From assembly GCA_017940895.1 (NCBI GenBank), contig JAGAXM010000027.1:62001-126000 (forward strand): 64,000 nt of DNA. Reading direction: 5' to 3'. This stretch comes from Clostridiales bacterium. Its GTDB lineage: Bacteria > Bacillota > Clostridia > Saccharofermentanales > Saccharofermentanaceae. Of this stretch, positions 1 to 8,204 are shown in pieces. Position numbers and translations under genes: made by a program. Below the pieces are notes generated by a model. It saw only the letters and a list, made by a program, of their open reading frames with translations. It had not been told where the DNA came from and ran no database searches. The first letter of the stretch is position 1; each line of letters starts with the position of its first letter.

Positions 1-1055
1 CGAGAAATCCGAGCAGGGGACTTACGATGGCAGACTATGTTCCGCTTCACTGGTCTCACGGACTTGAGGAGATGGCGATGCTTCGTGCAGCTGAGGCTTC
101 ATATACGAACCACCACCTTAAGACAACAGGCGAGGACTTCTACAATTCAAGCTATGATGTAGCTTCTTTCGGCGAGATCCTCGCGTGGGGCAGCAATATG
201 GCAGGTGGTCTTTCTCTGTGGTATTCCGAGAAGTCCGCATGGTGTTCCGGTCAGACAAGCTCGAGCGGCCATTATGCACAGATCATCAATCCTTCGTATA
301 CATACTGCGGAATTGCAGGATTCAATAACACACAGGCAGGCGAGTTCACGACTCAGACCGGACTTGATGAGAGCAAGGTAAATGTATCCCAGTACAATTC
401 CCAGCTTGCAGAGGTACATGCCATCAATGTATCTGCAGTTACGATCATCTGTCCTACAGGTTCTGTCCTTGTAGGCTCTACTAATAAGGTCGCTGCTGTA
501 GGTACTATCAGTGTATTGGGCTACAGCAAGAGATATTCCTATTCGGGTATCAGGATCCTTCCCACGACATTCTGGACTAATACTCCCAACTTCATGACTG
601 TTGATAATGTCGGTAATGCGACGGGACACTGCCCGGGAATGGCTAATGTATTCTGTAAATTAAACGGAGTGACTTATTCGGCTACCATAAGAGTCGGAGA
701 CGGAACGCTCGTACGTAACTTCGCTACGAGGCTGTACTCTGTAGCTCTTAACCGTACACCGGATCAGGCAGGTCTCGATTACTGGACAAACAGACTTGCT
801 TCAAGACAGATCACGGGTACGCAGGCAGCATACGGATTCTTCTTCAGTGCAGAATTCCAGAATGCACATCTTTCAAATGAGCAGTATATCCAGAGACTCT
901 ATCAGACATTCCTCGGAAGAGATCCGGAGCCTGCAGGTTATAACTACTGGCTCACAAGAATGGCTGACGGTGCCTCAAGAACAGAAGTCTTCTACGGATT
1001 CTCGGGTTCTGCCGAGTTCGCAGGCATCTGCGCTTATGCAGGTATCAACCCTTAA
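1..1055 (+). CDS. Secreted CAP-domain / DUF4214 protein, 5' end outside window
   Basis: The frame is open from base 3 to the window edge, so the true N-terminus is missing; the first internal ATG is at 27. The N-terminal part resembles a CAP (SCP/PR-1) domain: an RAAEAS helix, an FGEILAWG segment, a tryptophan-rich WYSEKSAW stretch and the GHYAQIINP motif followed by CGIAGF. CAP proteins are extracellular and of varied function. The last ~110 residues hold two DUF4214-type units (LNRTPDQAGLDYW and LGRDPEPAGYNYW), a domain typical of surface or secreted proteins. A second DUF4214 protein lies at 49970. The CAP assignment is good from motifs; substrate and function are unknown. The next gene follows after 9 bases. 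Confidence 0.75.
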   Translation, partial: RNPSRGLTMADYVPLHWSHGLEEMAMLRAAEASYTNHHLKTTGEDFYNSSYDVASFGEILAWGSNMAGGLSLWYSEKSAWCSGQTSSSGHYAQIINPSYTYCGIAGFNNTQAGEFTTQTGLDESKVNVSQYNSQLAEVHAINVSAVTIICPTGSVLVGSTNKVAAVGTISVLGYSKRYSYSGIRILPTTFWTNTPNFMTVDNVGNATGHCPGMANVFCKLNGVTYSATIRVGDGTLVRNFATRLYSVALNRTPDQAGLDYWTNRLASRQITGTQAAYGFFFSAEFQNAHLSNEQYIQRLYQTFLGRDPEPAGYNYWLTRMADGASRTEVFYGFSGSAEFAGICAYAGINP

Positions 1056-1064
1056 GGAAAGAAT

Positions 1065-1502
1065 ATGCCGCTTTTTATCATTCAGGGAGATATAACGAGA
1101 CTCAAGTGCGACGCGATCGTTAACGCCGCGAATAATTCGCTTCTCGGCGGAGGCGGAGTAGACGGTGCGATCCACTGTGCCGCAGGTCCCGAGCTTCTTG
1201 AAGAGTGCAGAAATCTTCACGGCTGTGATACGGGAGACGCCAAGATCACGAAAGGATACAAGCTTGATGCCAAGTATGTTATCCATACGGTAGGTCCGAT
1301 CTGGCACGGCGGAGGAAGAGGGGAAGAGAAGCTCTTAAGATCCTGCTACAGGAAAAGTTTAGAGCTTGCATATTCCCATAACTGCGAATCCGTTGCTTTC
1401 CCTATGATATCTGCGGGCGTTTACGGTTATCCTTTTGAGGATGCCATGAACGTCGCCGTCACGGAGATAACGAATTTCTCGCAGATTCCGAGGAGGATAT
1501 GA
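1065..1502 (+). CDS. Macro-domain protein, N-terminal part of a frameshifted gene
   Basis: This 145-residue frame is a nearly complete macro domain (ADP-ribose / O-acetyl-ADP-ribose binding or hydrolysis). It shows GDIT at residues 8-11, the loop [20 protein letters not shown] at 18-37 and [11 protein letters not shown] near the C-terminus. It ends early in an atypical NFSQIPRRI tail. The expected continuation, [18 protein letters not shown], is present in another frame from base 1472. Reading an extra G at 1472 would join this frame to the next gene and give one protein of about 338 residues. Either the gene is broken or one base is missing from the sequence. The start ATG at 1065 follows an aaggaaag ribosome-binding site. 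Confidence 0.7.
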   Translation: MPLFIIQGDITRLKCDAIVNAANNSLLGGGGVDGAIHCAAGPELLEECRNLHGCDTGDAKITKGYKLDAKYVIHTVGPIWHGGGRGEEKLLRSCYRKSLELAYSHNCESVAFPMISAGVYGYPFEDAMNVAVTEITNFSQIPRRI

Positions 1503-2080
1503 CGGTCTATATCGTTATCTTCAACAGACGCGACTATAAGCCTGACCGTAACAGGCTTTTTGATGAAGTTAACCGTTATGTAAAGAGCAGGATGGTCTTC
1601 AAGGAGAACCGTCTGCTTGCATTCGGCAATGCTCCTGCTTCTGCGGCTGCGGCGAAGTGCGCCTGCAATGATGCCGTTGTTAATGAAGAGGCAGCGGGCT
1701 CAGTCGAAGATTATGTTAAGTCCCATATTGATGAGAGCTTCTCACAGATGCTTCTGCGCCTTATCGACGAGAAGGGCATGACAGACGTTGAGTGCTATAA
1801 GAAAGCGAACGTTGACAGGAAGCTGTTCTCGAAGATCAGGAGCAATCCTTCGTATCATCCGCGCAAGACCACGGTGCTCGGCTTTGCCATAGCATTGAAG
1901 CTCACCCTCGATGAGACGGATGAGCTTCTGATGAAGGCGGGCTATGCCCTGTCTGATTCGAACTGCGGGGACCTCGTCGTCGAGTATTTCATCAGTAACG
2001 GTAATTACGATATCAATGAACTGAACGAAGTCCTTTTCGCGATGGACCAGGAGCTTATAGGAGAGTATTACCCCGTTTAA
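1499..2080 (+). CDS. C-terminal part of frameshifted macro-domain protein (HTH-like region)
   Basis: The first residues, [13 protein letters not shown], match the last beta strand of a macro domain, so this is the continuation of the preceding frame rather than an independent gene. The ATG at 1499 overlaps the upstream stop and is probably not a real start. The remainder (about residues 60-193) is an alpha-helical segment with an HTH-like stretch, [19 protein letters not shown], followed by [26 protein letters not shown]. From memory, Clostridia encode macro proteins of about 340 residues with this same tail. The tail may bind nucleic acid; that is inference. It is convergent with the vWA gene, whose stop lies 4 bases inside this end. 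Confidence 0.65.
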   Translation: MTVYIVIFNRRDYKPDRNRLFDEVNRYVKSRMVFKENRLLAFGNAPASAAAAKCACNDAVVNEEAAGSVEDYVKSHIDESFSQMLLRLIDEKGMTDVECYKKANVDRKLFSKIRSNPSYHPRKTTVLGFAIALKLTLDETDELLMKAGYALSDSNCGDLVVEYFISNGNYDINELNEVLFAMDQELIGEYYPV

Positions 2081-2715
2081 GAACGGGCGTCCTCCTCGAG
2101 CTGCTCGAAGCAGTCCTGCGCGATCTGCTTATTGCATCTTACCGATTCGAGTGCGCATCCCACAGCGTAATAAAGGTTCTTAGTACCCTTGGCGGATGCC
2201 TTGTAGTTGACGGCTCTGTCTTCTCTGATGCCGATGCCGGCGCCGGTCTTGACCGCGTCGATGTTGGCGGCAAGATACAGGAACTCCCAGCCGTGTTCCT
2301 TCTCCATCTTCTTTACCATGCTCTTGACTCGTGCCGAATTGAACCTGTGGCTCGCGTTCTCCATACCGTCCGTGATGATGACGAAGACCGTGTGCTCGGG
2401 AACGTCCTCGTCGCGGATATACTTGTGGACGTTGCCGATGTGCTTGATCGCGCCGCCGAGCGCGTCTATGAGTGCCGTGCAGCCTCCGGGAACGTAGTCA
2501 TCACCGGTCATCTCGGGGATGCCGTTAATGTCTTCTCTGTCGAAAACGACTTCGCTTTCGTTGTCGAAAAGCACACATGATACAAGACACTCGCCGTCGA
2601 CCGTCTTCTGCTTGGCGATCATCGAGTTGAAGCCGCCGATCGTGTCCTGCTCGAGTCCGTGCATGCTTCCGCTTCTGTCCATGATAAATACCAGTTCCGT
2701 AAGATTTTTCTTCAT
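2077..2715 (-). CDS. von Willebrand factor A domain protein
   Basis: A 212-residue protein that is almost entirely a single vWA domain. The MIDAS metal site is visible as DRSGS at residues 13-17, with [10 protein letters not shown] and IITDGMEN supplying the later metal ligands. There is no signal peptide or membrane segment, so it should be cytoplasmic. Stand-alone vWA proteins of this kind usually take part in metal-dependent protein-protein interaction; no partner is evident here. The ATG follows a strong gggagg site. It is transcribed away from the MntP-ZIP gene and converges on the macro-domain gene, overlapping its end by 4 bases. Confidence 0.85.
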   Translation of the reverse strand: MKKNLTELVFIMDRSGSMHGLEQDTIGGFNSMIAKQKTVDGECLVSCVLFDNESEVVFDREDINGIPEMTGDDYVPGGCTALIDALGGAIKHIGNVHKYIRDEDVPEHTVFVIITDGMENASHRFNSARVKSMVKKMEKEHGWEFLYLAANIDAVKTGAGIGIREDRAVNYKASAKGTKNLYYAVGCALESVRCNKQIAQDCFEQLEEDARS

Positions 2716-2770
2716 TGTTTTATCCTCCCTTTGTTTGATGATTCAAGTATAGGGAAGAACGGGGTATGAG

Positions 2771-2813
2771 TGGTCGCCTTGAAGGCGACATTTAAGGTGC
2801 GTAGGAGTATAAT
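2771..2813 (+). promoter_or_regulatory. Palindrome and sigma-A-like promoter before the MntP-ZIP gene
   Basis: A perfect 6-bp inverted repeat, GTCGCC-ttgaa-GGCGAC (2773-2789), overlaps a weak -35 (gcgaca, 2785-2790), which is 17 bases before a consensus TATAAT at 2808-2813. The -10 lies only 7 bases before the ATG at 2821, so the transcript would be nearly leaderless. The inverted repeat could be an operator for a metal-responsive regulator; this is inference. Confidence 0.3.
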
Positions 2814-2820
2814 CTTTTCC

Positions 2821-4182
2821 ATGGGATTGGTAGAACTTATACTTCTTGCGATAGGCATGTCGATGGATGTATTCGCGGTCTCGATCTGTAAGGGTATCGA
2901 GACGAAGAAGGCAACGGTAAAACAGGTTATCACCTGCGGAATATGGTTCGGCTGTTTCCATTTCATTATGCCTATGTCGGGCTATCTTTTAAGTTCGTAT
3001 TTCTCTTTCTTTATCGATAAAGTAGCTCCGTGGGTCGCATTCGTGCTGCTCGGTTTCCTGGGCGTGAACATGATAAGGGAAGCTTTCTCCGCTGAAGAAG
3101 AGGAGACGAAGCCCGGTTTTAACTTCAAGACCATGCTTCCCCTTGCCGTAGCGACATCTATCGATGCGCTGGCTGTCGGCGTTACGCTGGTAGCGGTCCC
3201 CGTAGAAGTGTGGGAGACGGGTGAGATCTTAAATACCATATTCGGTTGTATCGTGATCGCATGCATCACATTCCTGTTCGCATGCGCGGGTGTGCATCTG
3301 GGTAATGCATTCGGTACCAGATATCAGTCCGGTGCCGAAGCGGCGGGCGGTTTTATCCTTTTGTTCATAGGATTGAAGGTCTTGCTCGAGAGCTTCGGTG
3401 TTCTCGACTTCATGAGTAATTCCGACGTTCTGTTCGGACTGCTCATACCGTTCCTCGGAACCATCATCGGTTCGGCATTCGTATTTGTTATCGAGAAGAA
3501 GATCAGCGAGAGTATCAAGCTGATCCTAACCGGTATGGCGGGCGGCATCATGCTCGCATGTGCGGTGTGGACATTACTGTATCCGTCTATTCATAACGGC
3601 ATGGTGCTGACGGCTGCTTTGGGCTTCTCACTCGGTATCGTCTTCCAGTACGGACTTGATAAGCTGGTCCCTCATAAGCATATTTATTTCGAGGCTGAGG
3701 AAGGTCCTTCAAGCAGGCTTAAGAATTCACATAAGATAATGCTGTCTGAGATGATCCATCACGTGCCGGAGGGAATGGCTGTTGGTGTTATGTTCGCGGG
3801 GTACCTGGATTCTTCCGTCTATGTCACGCTTCCCGCCGCTGCCGCTCTTACGATAGGTATAGCGATACAGAATATCCCTGAAGGAGCTTTTGTATCATCG
3901 CCTTTGCGCGACAGCGGAGAAGTTAAGAGCACATCCTTCCTGATGGGTGTTCTCTCAGGAATAGTCGAGCCGATACTCGGTATCGCAGTGATAATAATCG
4001 GCATGTTGTTTCCCTCGATACTTCCGTTCATCATGGCATTGTCCGGAGGTGCGATAACATTCCTCGTAATCGAGGAGAATATACCTTCGATGCAGTCCGA
4101 GAAGCATTCGGATAAGGGAACTCTGTCGTTTCTTACTTTCTTCTGCATTATGATGGTTCTGACATTTACTACGGGTGCCTGA
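2821..4182 (+). CDS. MntP-type Mn efflux domain fused to ZIP-family metal transporter
   Basis: A 453-residue polytopic membrane protein made of two transporter families. Residues 1 to ~195 are MntP-like (manganese efflux): GMSMDVFAVSICKG with Asp16, and the second half-repeat ATSIDALAVGV, the two conserved aspartate regions of that family. Residues ~200-453 are ZIP-like: HHVPEGMAVGV and IQNIPEGAF are the paired metal-binding helices of ZIP importers. Start ATG 2821 is chosen because MntP proteins begin at the equivalent residue; a longer GTG start at 2770 would cross the palindrome. MntP exports and ZIP usually imports divalent metals, so the fusion is odd. The RES gene starts 1 base after this stop codon. 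Confidence 0.85.
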   Translation: MGLVELILLAIGMSMDVFAVSICKGIETKKATVKQVITCGIWFGCFHFIMPMSGYLLSSYFSFFIDKVAPWVAFVLLGFLGVNMIREAFSAEEEETKPGFNFKTMLPLAVATSIDALAVGVTLVAVPVEVWETGEILNTIFGCIVIACITFLFACAGVHLGNAFGTRYQSGAEAAGGFILLFIGLKVLLESFGVLDFMSNSDVLFGLLIPFLGTIIGSAFVFVIEKKISESIKLILTGMAGGIMLACAVWTLLYPSIHNGMVLTAALGFSLGIVFQYGLDKLVPHKHIYFEAEEGPSSRLKNSHKIMLSEMIHHVPEGMAVGVMFAGYLDSSVYVTLPAAAALTIGIAIQNIPEGAFVSSPLRDSGEVKSTSFLMGVLSGIVEPILGIAVIIIGMLFPSILPFIMALSGGAITFLVIEENIPSMQSEKHSDKGTLSFLTFFCIMMVLTFTTGA

Positions 4183-4183
4183 T

Positions 4184-5326
4184 ATGAGTGATTACTGCTG
4201 CAGCAACTGTTTCAACCCCAAGCGTGAAAGGTTCCATGCTTTTATCCGCGAGCACGGGTTCATCTCTGACGAGACTTGTCCGTACTGTAAAAGCCCGACC
4301 GGCATAAAGATAGATACGGATAAGCTCGGCGCTTTCATTAAGCAGGGCATAGACCGCGCCTACGATGACAAGGGAGCGGAGGATGAGACGAATCTTTCCG
4401 TATTCGAGATATTGAACGACCGCGTCATCCTCTTCGAATGGGAGAACCACAGGGAGCATGATCTTACGGCGAAGCTGTTCGAGAAGATATGTGATGTCGA
4501 TAAGAAGGTGTACAGGCTCAAGCTCGAGTCCGAGGGCGACGACGAGGAGCAGTACAGGATATGGCGTAACTTCGAGCACGACTGCAAGTACTACAACCGC
4601 TTCTTCGACTTAACCCCCAGAGGCTCCGGCAAGACCAACAGAAGGACTGACATGCTTGCCAAGGTGTATGATACCTGCCTTAAGAATCTTAAGGAGGAGA
4701 TAGAACCCGGGACAGAGCTTTTCAGGGCGAGGGTTATCGATTCCAAGTTTAAAAGGGGAAGGGACTACGACCTTGATGAGGCGTCGATAGGACCTGCCGA
4801 TAAGCTCAATTCGCAGGCGGGAAGGATGAATCCCGAGGGCATCAATTATTTCTATGTGGCCGAGGATGAGGCAACCGCGCTTAAGGAAGGGAGACTTCGT
4901 GCGAATGAGCGCGTTCTCATAGGGCGATTCAAGACAATCAAGAAGCTCACGGTCATCGACTGGACCAAGGTCAACATCTACGAGAAGGCTGTCGATATCT
5001 TCTCCGAGAAGTACTCGCCGAAGATGGCCGTGTACCAGGATTTCTTAAGAAGGTTCGCGATAGAGGTAGGCAAGCCCAATGAGACCGCGAAGCCTATCGA
5101 ATATGTGGCGACTCAGCTCGTTGCGGAGTATGTAAGAGGCTACGGCTTCGACGGCATCAAGTACGACAGCGCAGTCGGCAACGGCTTTGACGTCGTGTTC
5201 TTCTACGGCCCTGAGACAACACCCGAGAGCGGTGATTATAATGTGCTCCCGAACTACACGGAGATTGCGGAGCTTACGGATGTAAGAGAGTTCAAGATAA
5301 AGATCGAATATTTCCTGGAACCCTAA
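4184..5326 (+). CDS. RES-domain protein (NAD+-targeting toxin family) with Cys-rich N-terminus
   Basis: A 380-residue protein. The N-terminus carries zinc-ribbon-like cysteines (YCCSNCFNP and CPYCKSPTG) followed by a helical region, as in the HEPN/RES N-terminal domain family. The C-terminal half is a RES domain: ELFRARV, GRMNPEGINYFYVAEDEATALKE, and a late EYVATQLVAEYVRGYGFDGIKY. RES proteins of the Xre-RES toxin-antitoxin type degrade NAD+; longer solitary versions like this one are uncharacterised. No Xre/COG5642 antitoxin is next to it. The start is taken as ATG 4184, 1 base after the upstream stop; GTG 4175 is also possible. No clear ribosome-binding site is seen, suggesting translational coupling. 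Confidence 0.75.
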   Translation: MSDYCCSNCFNPKRERFHAFIREHGFISDETCPYCKSPTGIKIDTDKLGAFIKQGIDRAYDDKGAEDETNLSVFEILNDRVILFEWENHREHDLTAKLFEKICDVDKKVYRLKLESEGDDEEQYRIWRNFEHDCKYYNRFFDLTPRGSGKTNRRTDMLAKVYDTCLKNLKEEIEPGTELFRARVIDSKFKRGRDYDLDEASIGPADKLNSQAGRMNPEGINYFYVAEDEATALKEGRLRANERVLIGRFKTIKKLTVIDWTKVNIYEKAVDIFSEKYSPKMAVYQDFLRRFAIEVGKPNETAKPIEYVATQLVAEYVRGYGFDGIKYDSAVGNGFDVVFFYGPETTPESGDYNVLPNYTEIAELTDVREFKIKIEYFLEP

Positions 5327-5345
5327 GATGCGGAGGAGTTAAGTT

Positions 5346-6449
5346 ATGAATGTAAAGATCGAGAATCTTACCAAGGTCTTTCCCGGAAGAGACAGAAAGA
5401 GCGAAGGTGTAACGGCGGTAGATGAATTTACCCTGGACATACCCGACGGCAAGCTCGTGTGTCTGCTCGGTCCCTCGGGCTGCGGCAAGAGCACGCTTCT
5501 TTACATGATAAGCGGACTCGAGCATCCGACTTCGGGCAAGATCTTCTTCGGCGAGAAGGACGTTACCGATATCCCTCCCGAGAAAAGGGGAGTGGGACTC
5601 GTATTTCAGAACTACGCGCTGTACCCGCACCTTACGGTAAGACAGATCATTAAGTTCCCTCTCGAGAACGTTAAGGGCGAGGCGAGACTCAGTAAGGAAG
5701 ATATGGAAAAGAGGGCGCTCGAGGTAGCAAAGCTCGTTCAGATCGACGGCCTCATGGACAGAAAGCCCGGACAGATGAGCGGCGGACAGCAGCAGAGAGT
5801 CGCGATCGCAAGAGCACTTGCGAAGATGCCCGACGTGCTTCTTATGGACGAGCCTTTATCCAACCTTGATGCGAGACTCAGGCTTCATACAAGAGAAGAG
5901 ATAAGAAGAATTCAGAAGGAGACGGGCATCACCACGATCTTCGTTACTCACGATCAGGAAGAGGCTATGAGTATCTCGGATATGATCGTCGTTATGAAGG
6001 ACGGTATCCTTAATCAGTTAGGCAAGCCGCAGGAGGTCTACGACGATCCGGTCAATCTGTTCGTCGCATCCTTCCTCGGAACCCCCAAGATCAATATATT
6101 CAAGGGTTTTGTAAAGAACGGCGGGCTTTATGTCGGAAGTGACGACAAGGCTGAGAAGATCCTTGATGTTAATGGCATAGACGACAGGCAGGTGTGGATC
6201 GGAATCCGTCCCGAGGGCTTCGAGATCGCGAAAGACGGCAAGCTTACATGCTCGCTTAAGGGCGTCGATGTAATGGGAAGAGATATAAGTGTTGTATGCT
6301 CGCACCCTGCTGATGATGAAGTGATCCGTGCGATCATAAGCGCCGAGAATGATGTCGACCGCGACGCACAGACTGTAAGGTTCAACGTAAAGCCTCATAA
6401 GACATTCATCTTCGACCGCGAGACAGACGAAAGGATAAGATTCTCATGA
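5346..6449 (+). CDS. Sugar ABC transporter ATP-binding protein (MsmX/UgpC type)
   Basis: This 367-residue ATPase powers the carbohydrate importer encoded by the next three genes. Visible motifs are Walker A GPSGCGKST (42-50), the Q-loop in FQNYALYP, signature MSGGQQQRVAIARAL, Walker B LLMDEPLSNLD and the switch histidine in VTHDQEEAMS. The ~130 C-terminal residues fit the TOBE/OB regulatory domain of the MalK/UgpC subfamily. It begins after a ggaggagttaagtt site and ends in an ATGA overlap with the first permease. Many Firmicutes share one ATPase among several importers; here it is linked to its own permeases. The sugar cannot be told from sequence. Confidence 0.92.
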   Translation: MNVKIENLTKVFPGRDRKSEGVTAVDEFTLDIPDGKLVCLLGPSGCGKSTLLYMISGLEHPTSGKIFFGEKDVTDIPPEKRGVGLVFQNYALYPHLTVRQIIKFPLENVKGEARLSKEDMEKRALEVAKLVQIDGLMDRKPGQMSGGQQQRVAIARALAKMPDVLLMDEPLSNLDARLRLHTREEIRRIQKETGITTIFVTHDQEEAMSISDMIVVMKDGILNQLGKPQEVYDDPVNLFVASFLGTPKINIFKGFVKNGGLYVGSDDKAEKILDVNGIDDRQVWIGIRPEGFEIAKDGKLTCSLKGVDVMGRDISVVCSHPADDEVIRAIISAENDVDRDAQTVRFNVKPHKTFIFDRETDERIRFS

Positions 6450-7369
6450 GCAAGAAGACCTTAAGCGGCACCAACGGCGTCGCGACCAACATAAGAGGCT
6501 GGGTCTATCTGCTTCCGGCTCTTATCTTCCTTATCGCATTCATGGTCTATCCTCTGATCGATGTATTCATCTATTCGTTCGAGGAGGGCTATAATTCCGC
6601 ATCCCAGTCTTCGTTCGGAGTGGGACTTTATAACTATCAGTACGTCTTAAGGGATCCGTATTTTCTTAAGGCGGTCAAGAACACTTTCATCCTGGTAATC
6701 ATCACGGTTCCGACATCAACCATCCTGTCGCTTCTTATAGCACTCGGATTAAACTCGATAAGAGCGCTGAAGAATCTGTTCCAGACCGTATTTTTCCTGC
6801 CGTATGTAACGAACACGCTCGCGGTAGGACTCGTATTCATGATCCTGTTCAGGAAGACGCCTTATTCGGACGGTCTCGTGAATGCTCTCATCGGCAAGTT
6901 CGGCATAAGCCCCGTCGACTTCATTGACGGCCCTTACTGGGCGAAGATGCTGGTGCTCTCGATCTATGTAATCTGGATCGTTATGCCGTTTAAGATCCTG
7001 ATCCTCACGTCGGCTCTGGCTTCGGTACCCGAGGTCTACTATCAGTCGGCGAGGATCGACGGCACGTCTTCATGGAGAATGTTCTGGAGGATCACACTCC
7101 CGATGATCTCTCCCATGATCGTTTATCTCGTCATCACCGGCTTCATCGGCGCCTTCAAGGCTTATTCCGATGCGGTCGCTATCTTCGGCGTCAATCTGAA
7201 TGCCGCGGGTATGAATACTATCGTGGGTTATGTATATGACATGCTCTACGGAGACGGCGGAGGATATCCTTCCTACGCTTCGTCTGCGGCTATCATTCTG
7301 TTCGCGATAGTTCTGACGATAACGGTTATCAATCTGATCGTAAGCCGCAAGGCTACGGACATTACGTAA
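6446..7369 (+). CDS. Sugar ABC transporter permease, MalF/UgpA type
   Basis: A 307-residue inner-membrane subunit with about six hydrophobic helices. The cytoplasmic EAA loop that docks the ATPase is recognisable as YYQSARIDGTSSWRMFWRITLP. It starts with ATG overlapping the stop of the ATPase gene (ATGA), so the two are translationally coupled. With the next gene it forms the heterodimeric channel of a CUT1-type carbohydrate importer. There are no large extra periplasmic loops, which fits the UgpA-like rather than the E. coli MalF-like layout. Confidence 0.92.
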   Translation: MSKKTLSGTNGVATNIRGWVYLLPALIFLIAFMVYPLIDVFIYSFEEGYNSASQSSFGVGLYNYQYVLRDPYFLKAVKNTFILVIITVPTSTILSLLIALGLNSIRALKNLFQTVFFLPYVTNTLAVGLVFMILFRKTPYSDGLVNALIGKFGISPVDFIDGPYWAKMLVLSIYVIWIVMPFKILILTSALASVPEVYYQSARIDGTSSWRMFWRITLPMISPMIVYLVITGFIGAFKAYSDAVAIFGVNLNAAGMNTIVGYVYDMLYGDGGGYPSYASSAAIILFAIVLTITVINLIVSRKATDIT

Positions 7370-7379
7370 GGAGGGCGTT

Positions 7380-8204
7380 ATGAGAGTTAAGAAAGCCATA
7401 ATCTACTTCTTCCTTACGGTATGGGCGGTCATCGTACTGTTCCCGTTCTACTGGATGGTTCTGTCGAGTATCAAGAGCTACGCTTCATATGCGGGCGAGA
7501 GGATACCGAAGTTCTTTACTACGTCTCCGACGTTCGAGAACTATCAGTCCGCATTTACGGCGGTTCCCCTCGCGAAATACTTCGCCAACACATTGATATT
7601 CACGCTCGCGACGACTGCACTTATGGTGCTCGTCATCATCTTCGCGGCGTATGCGTTCGCGCGTATCGATTTCAGGGGAAGAGAACTGCTTTTCGTAGGG
7701 TTCCTCGCGCTCATGATGATACCGAACGAGCTTGTTATCATCACGAACTTCGTTACGATCACGGATCTTAACATGCGTAACACGTTCCTCGGTCTCATAC
7801 TGCCGTCGGTAACGTCGGTGTTCTACATCTACCTTCTTAAGCAGAACTTCGAGCAGGTGCCGGACGAGCTTTACTATGCCGCCAAGGTAGACGGCACCTC
7901 CGACCTTAAGTACCTGTTCGTGGTCATGGTGCCGATCTGCAAGCCCACGATCATCACGGTCATCATCCTGAAGGTAATCGAGTGCTGGAACTCGTACGTG
8001 TGGCCGAGACTCATCACGGACGACCCGAATTACTACCTTGTCAGCAACGGCATCCAGGAGATACGTGAGAACGGTTTCGGCCGCGACAATATCCCTGCGA
8101 TGATGGCAGCGGTAGTAGCCGTATCCGTGCCGCTTATAATCCTCTTCCTGATCTTCAGAAAAAAGATCATGGCAGGAGTCTCGAGGGAGGGCATAAAAGG
8201 ATGA
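7380..8204 (+). CDS. Sugar ABC transporter permease, MalG/UgpE type
   Basis: A 274-residue polytopic membrane protein and partner of the preceding permease. The EAA loop is LYYAAKVDGTSDLKYLFVVMVP. The N-terminus has the long first helix and the FYWMVLSSIK stretch typical of MalG/UgpE proteins. It starts at an ATG after a strong aaggaggg site, 10 bases after the upstream stop, and ends in an ATGA overlap with the binding-protein gene. It acts in the cytoplasmic membrane as half of the translocation pore. Confidence 0.92.
   Translation: MRVKKAIIYFFLTVWAVIVLFPFYWMVLSSIKSYASYAGERIPKFFTTSPTFENYQSAFTAVPLAKYFANTLIFTLATTALMVLVIIFAAYAFARIDFRGRELLFVGFLALMMIPNELVIITNFVTITDLNMRNTFLGLILPSVTSVFYIYLLKQNFEQVPDELYYAAKVDGTSDLKYLFVVMVPICKPTIITVIILKVIECWNSYVWPRLITDDPNYYLVSNGIQEIRENGFGRDNIPAMMAAVVAVSVPLIILFLIFRKKIMAGVSREGIKG

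Noticed and set aside
2716..2820. Possible yybP-ykoY manganese riboswitch before the MntP-ZIP gene
   Set aside because: The gap is about 105 bases, shared with a divergent gene, and shows only one 6-bp hairpin with none of the expected conserved loops.
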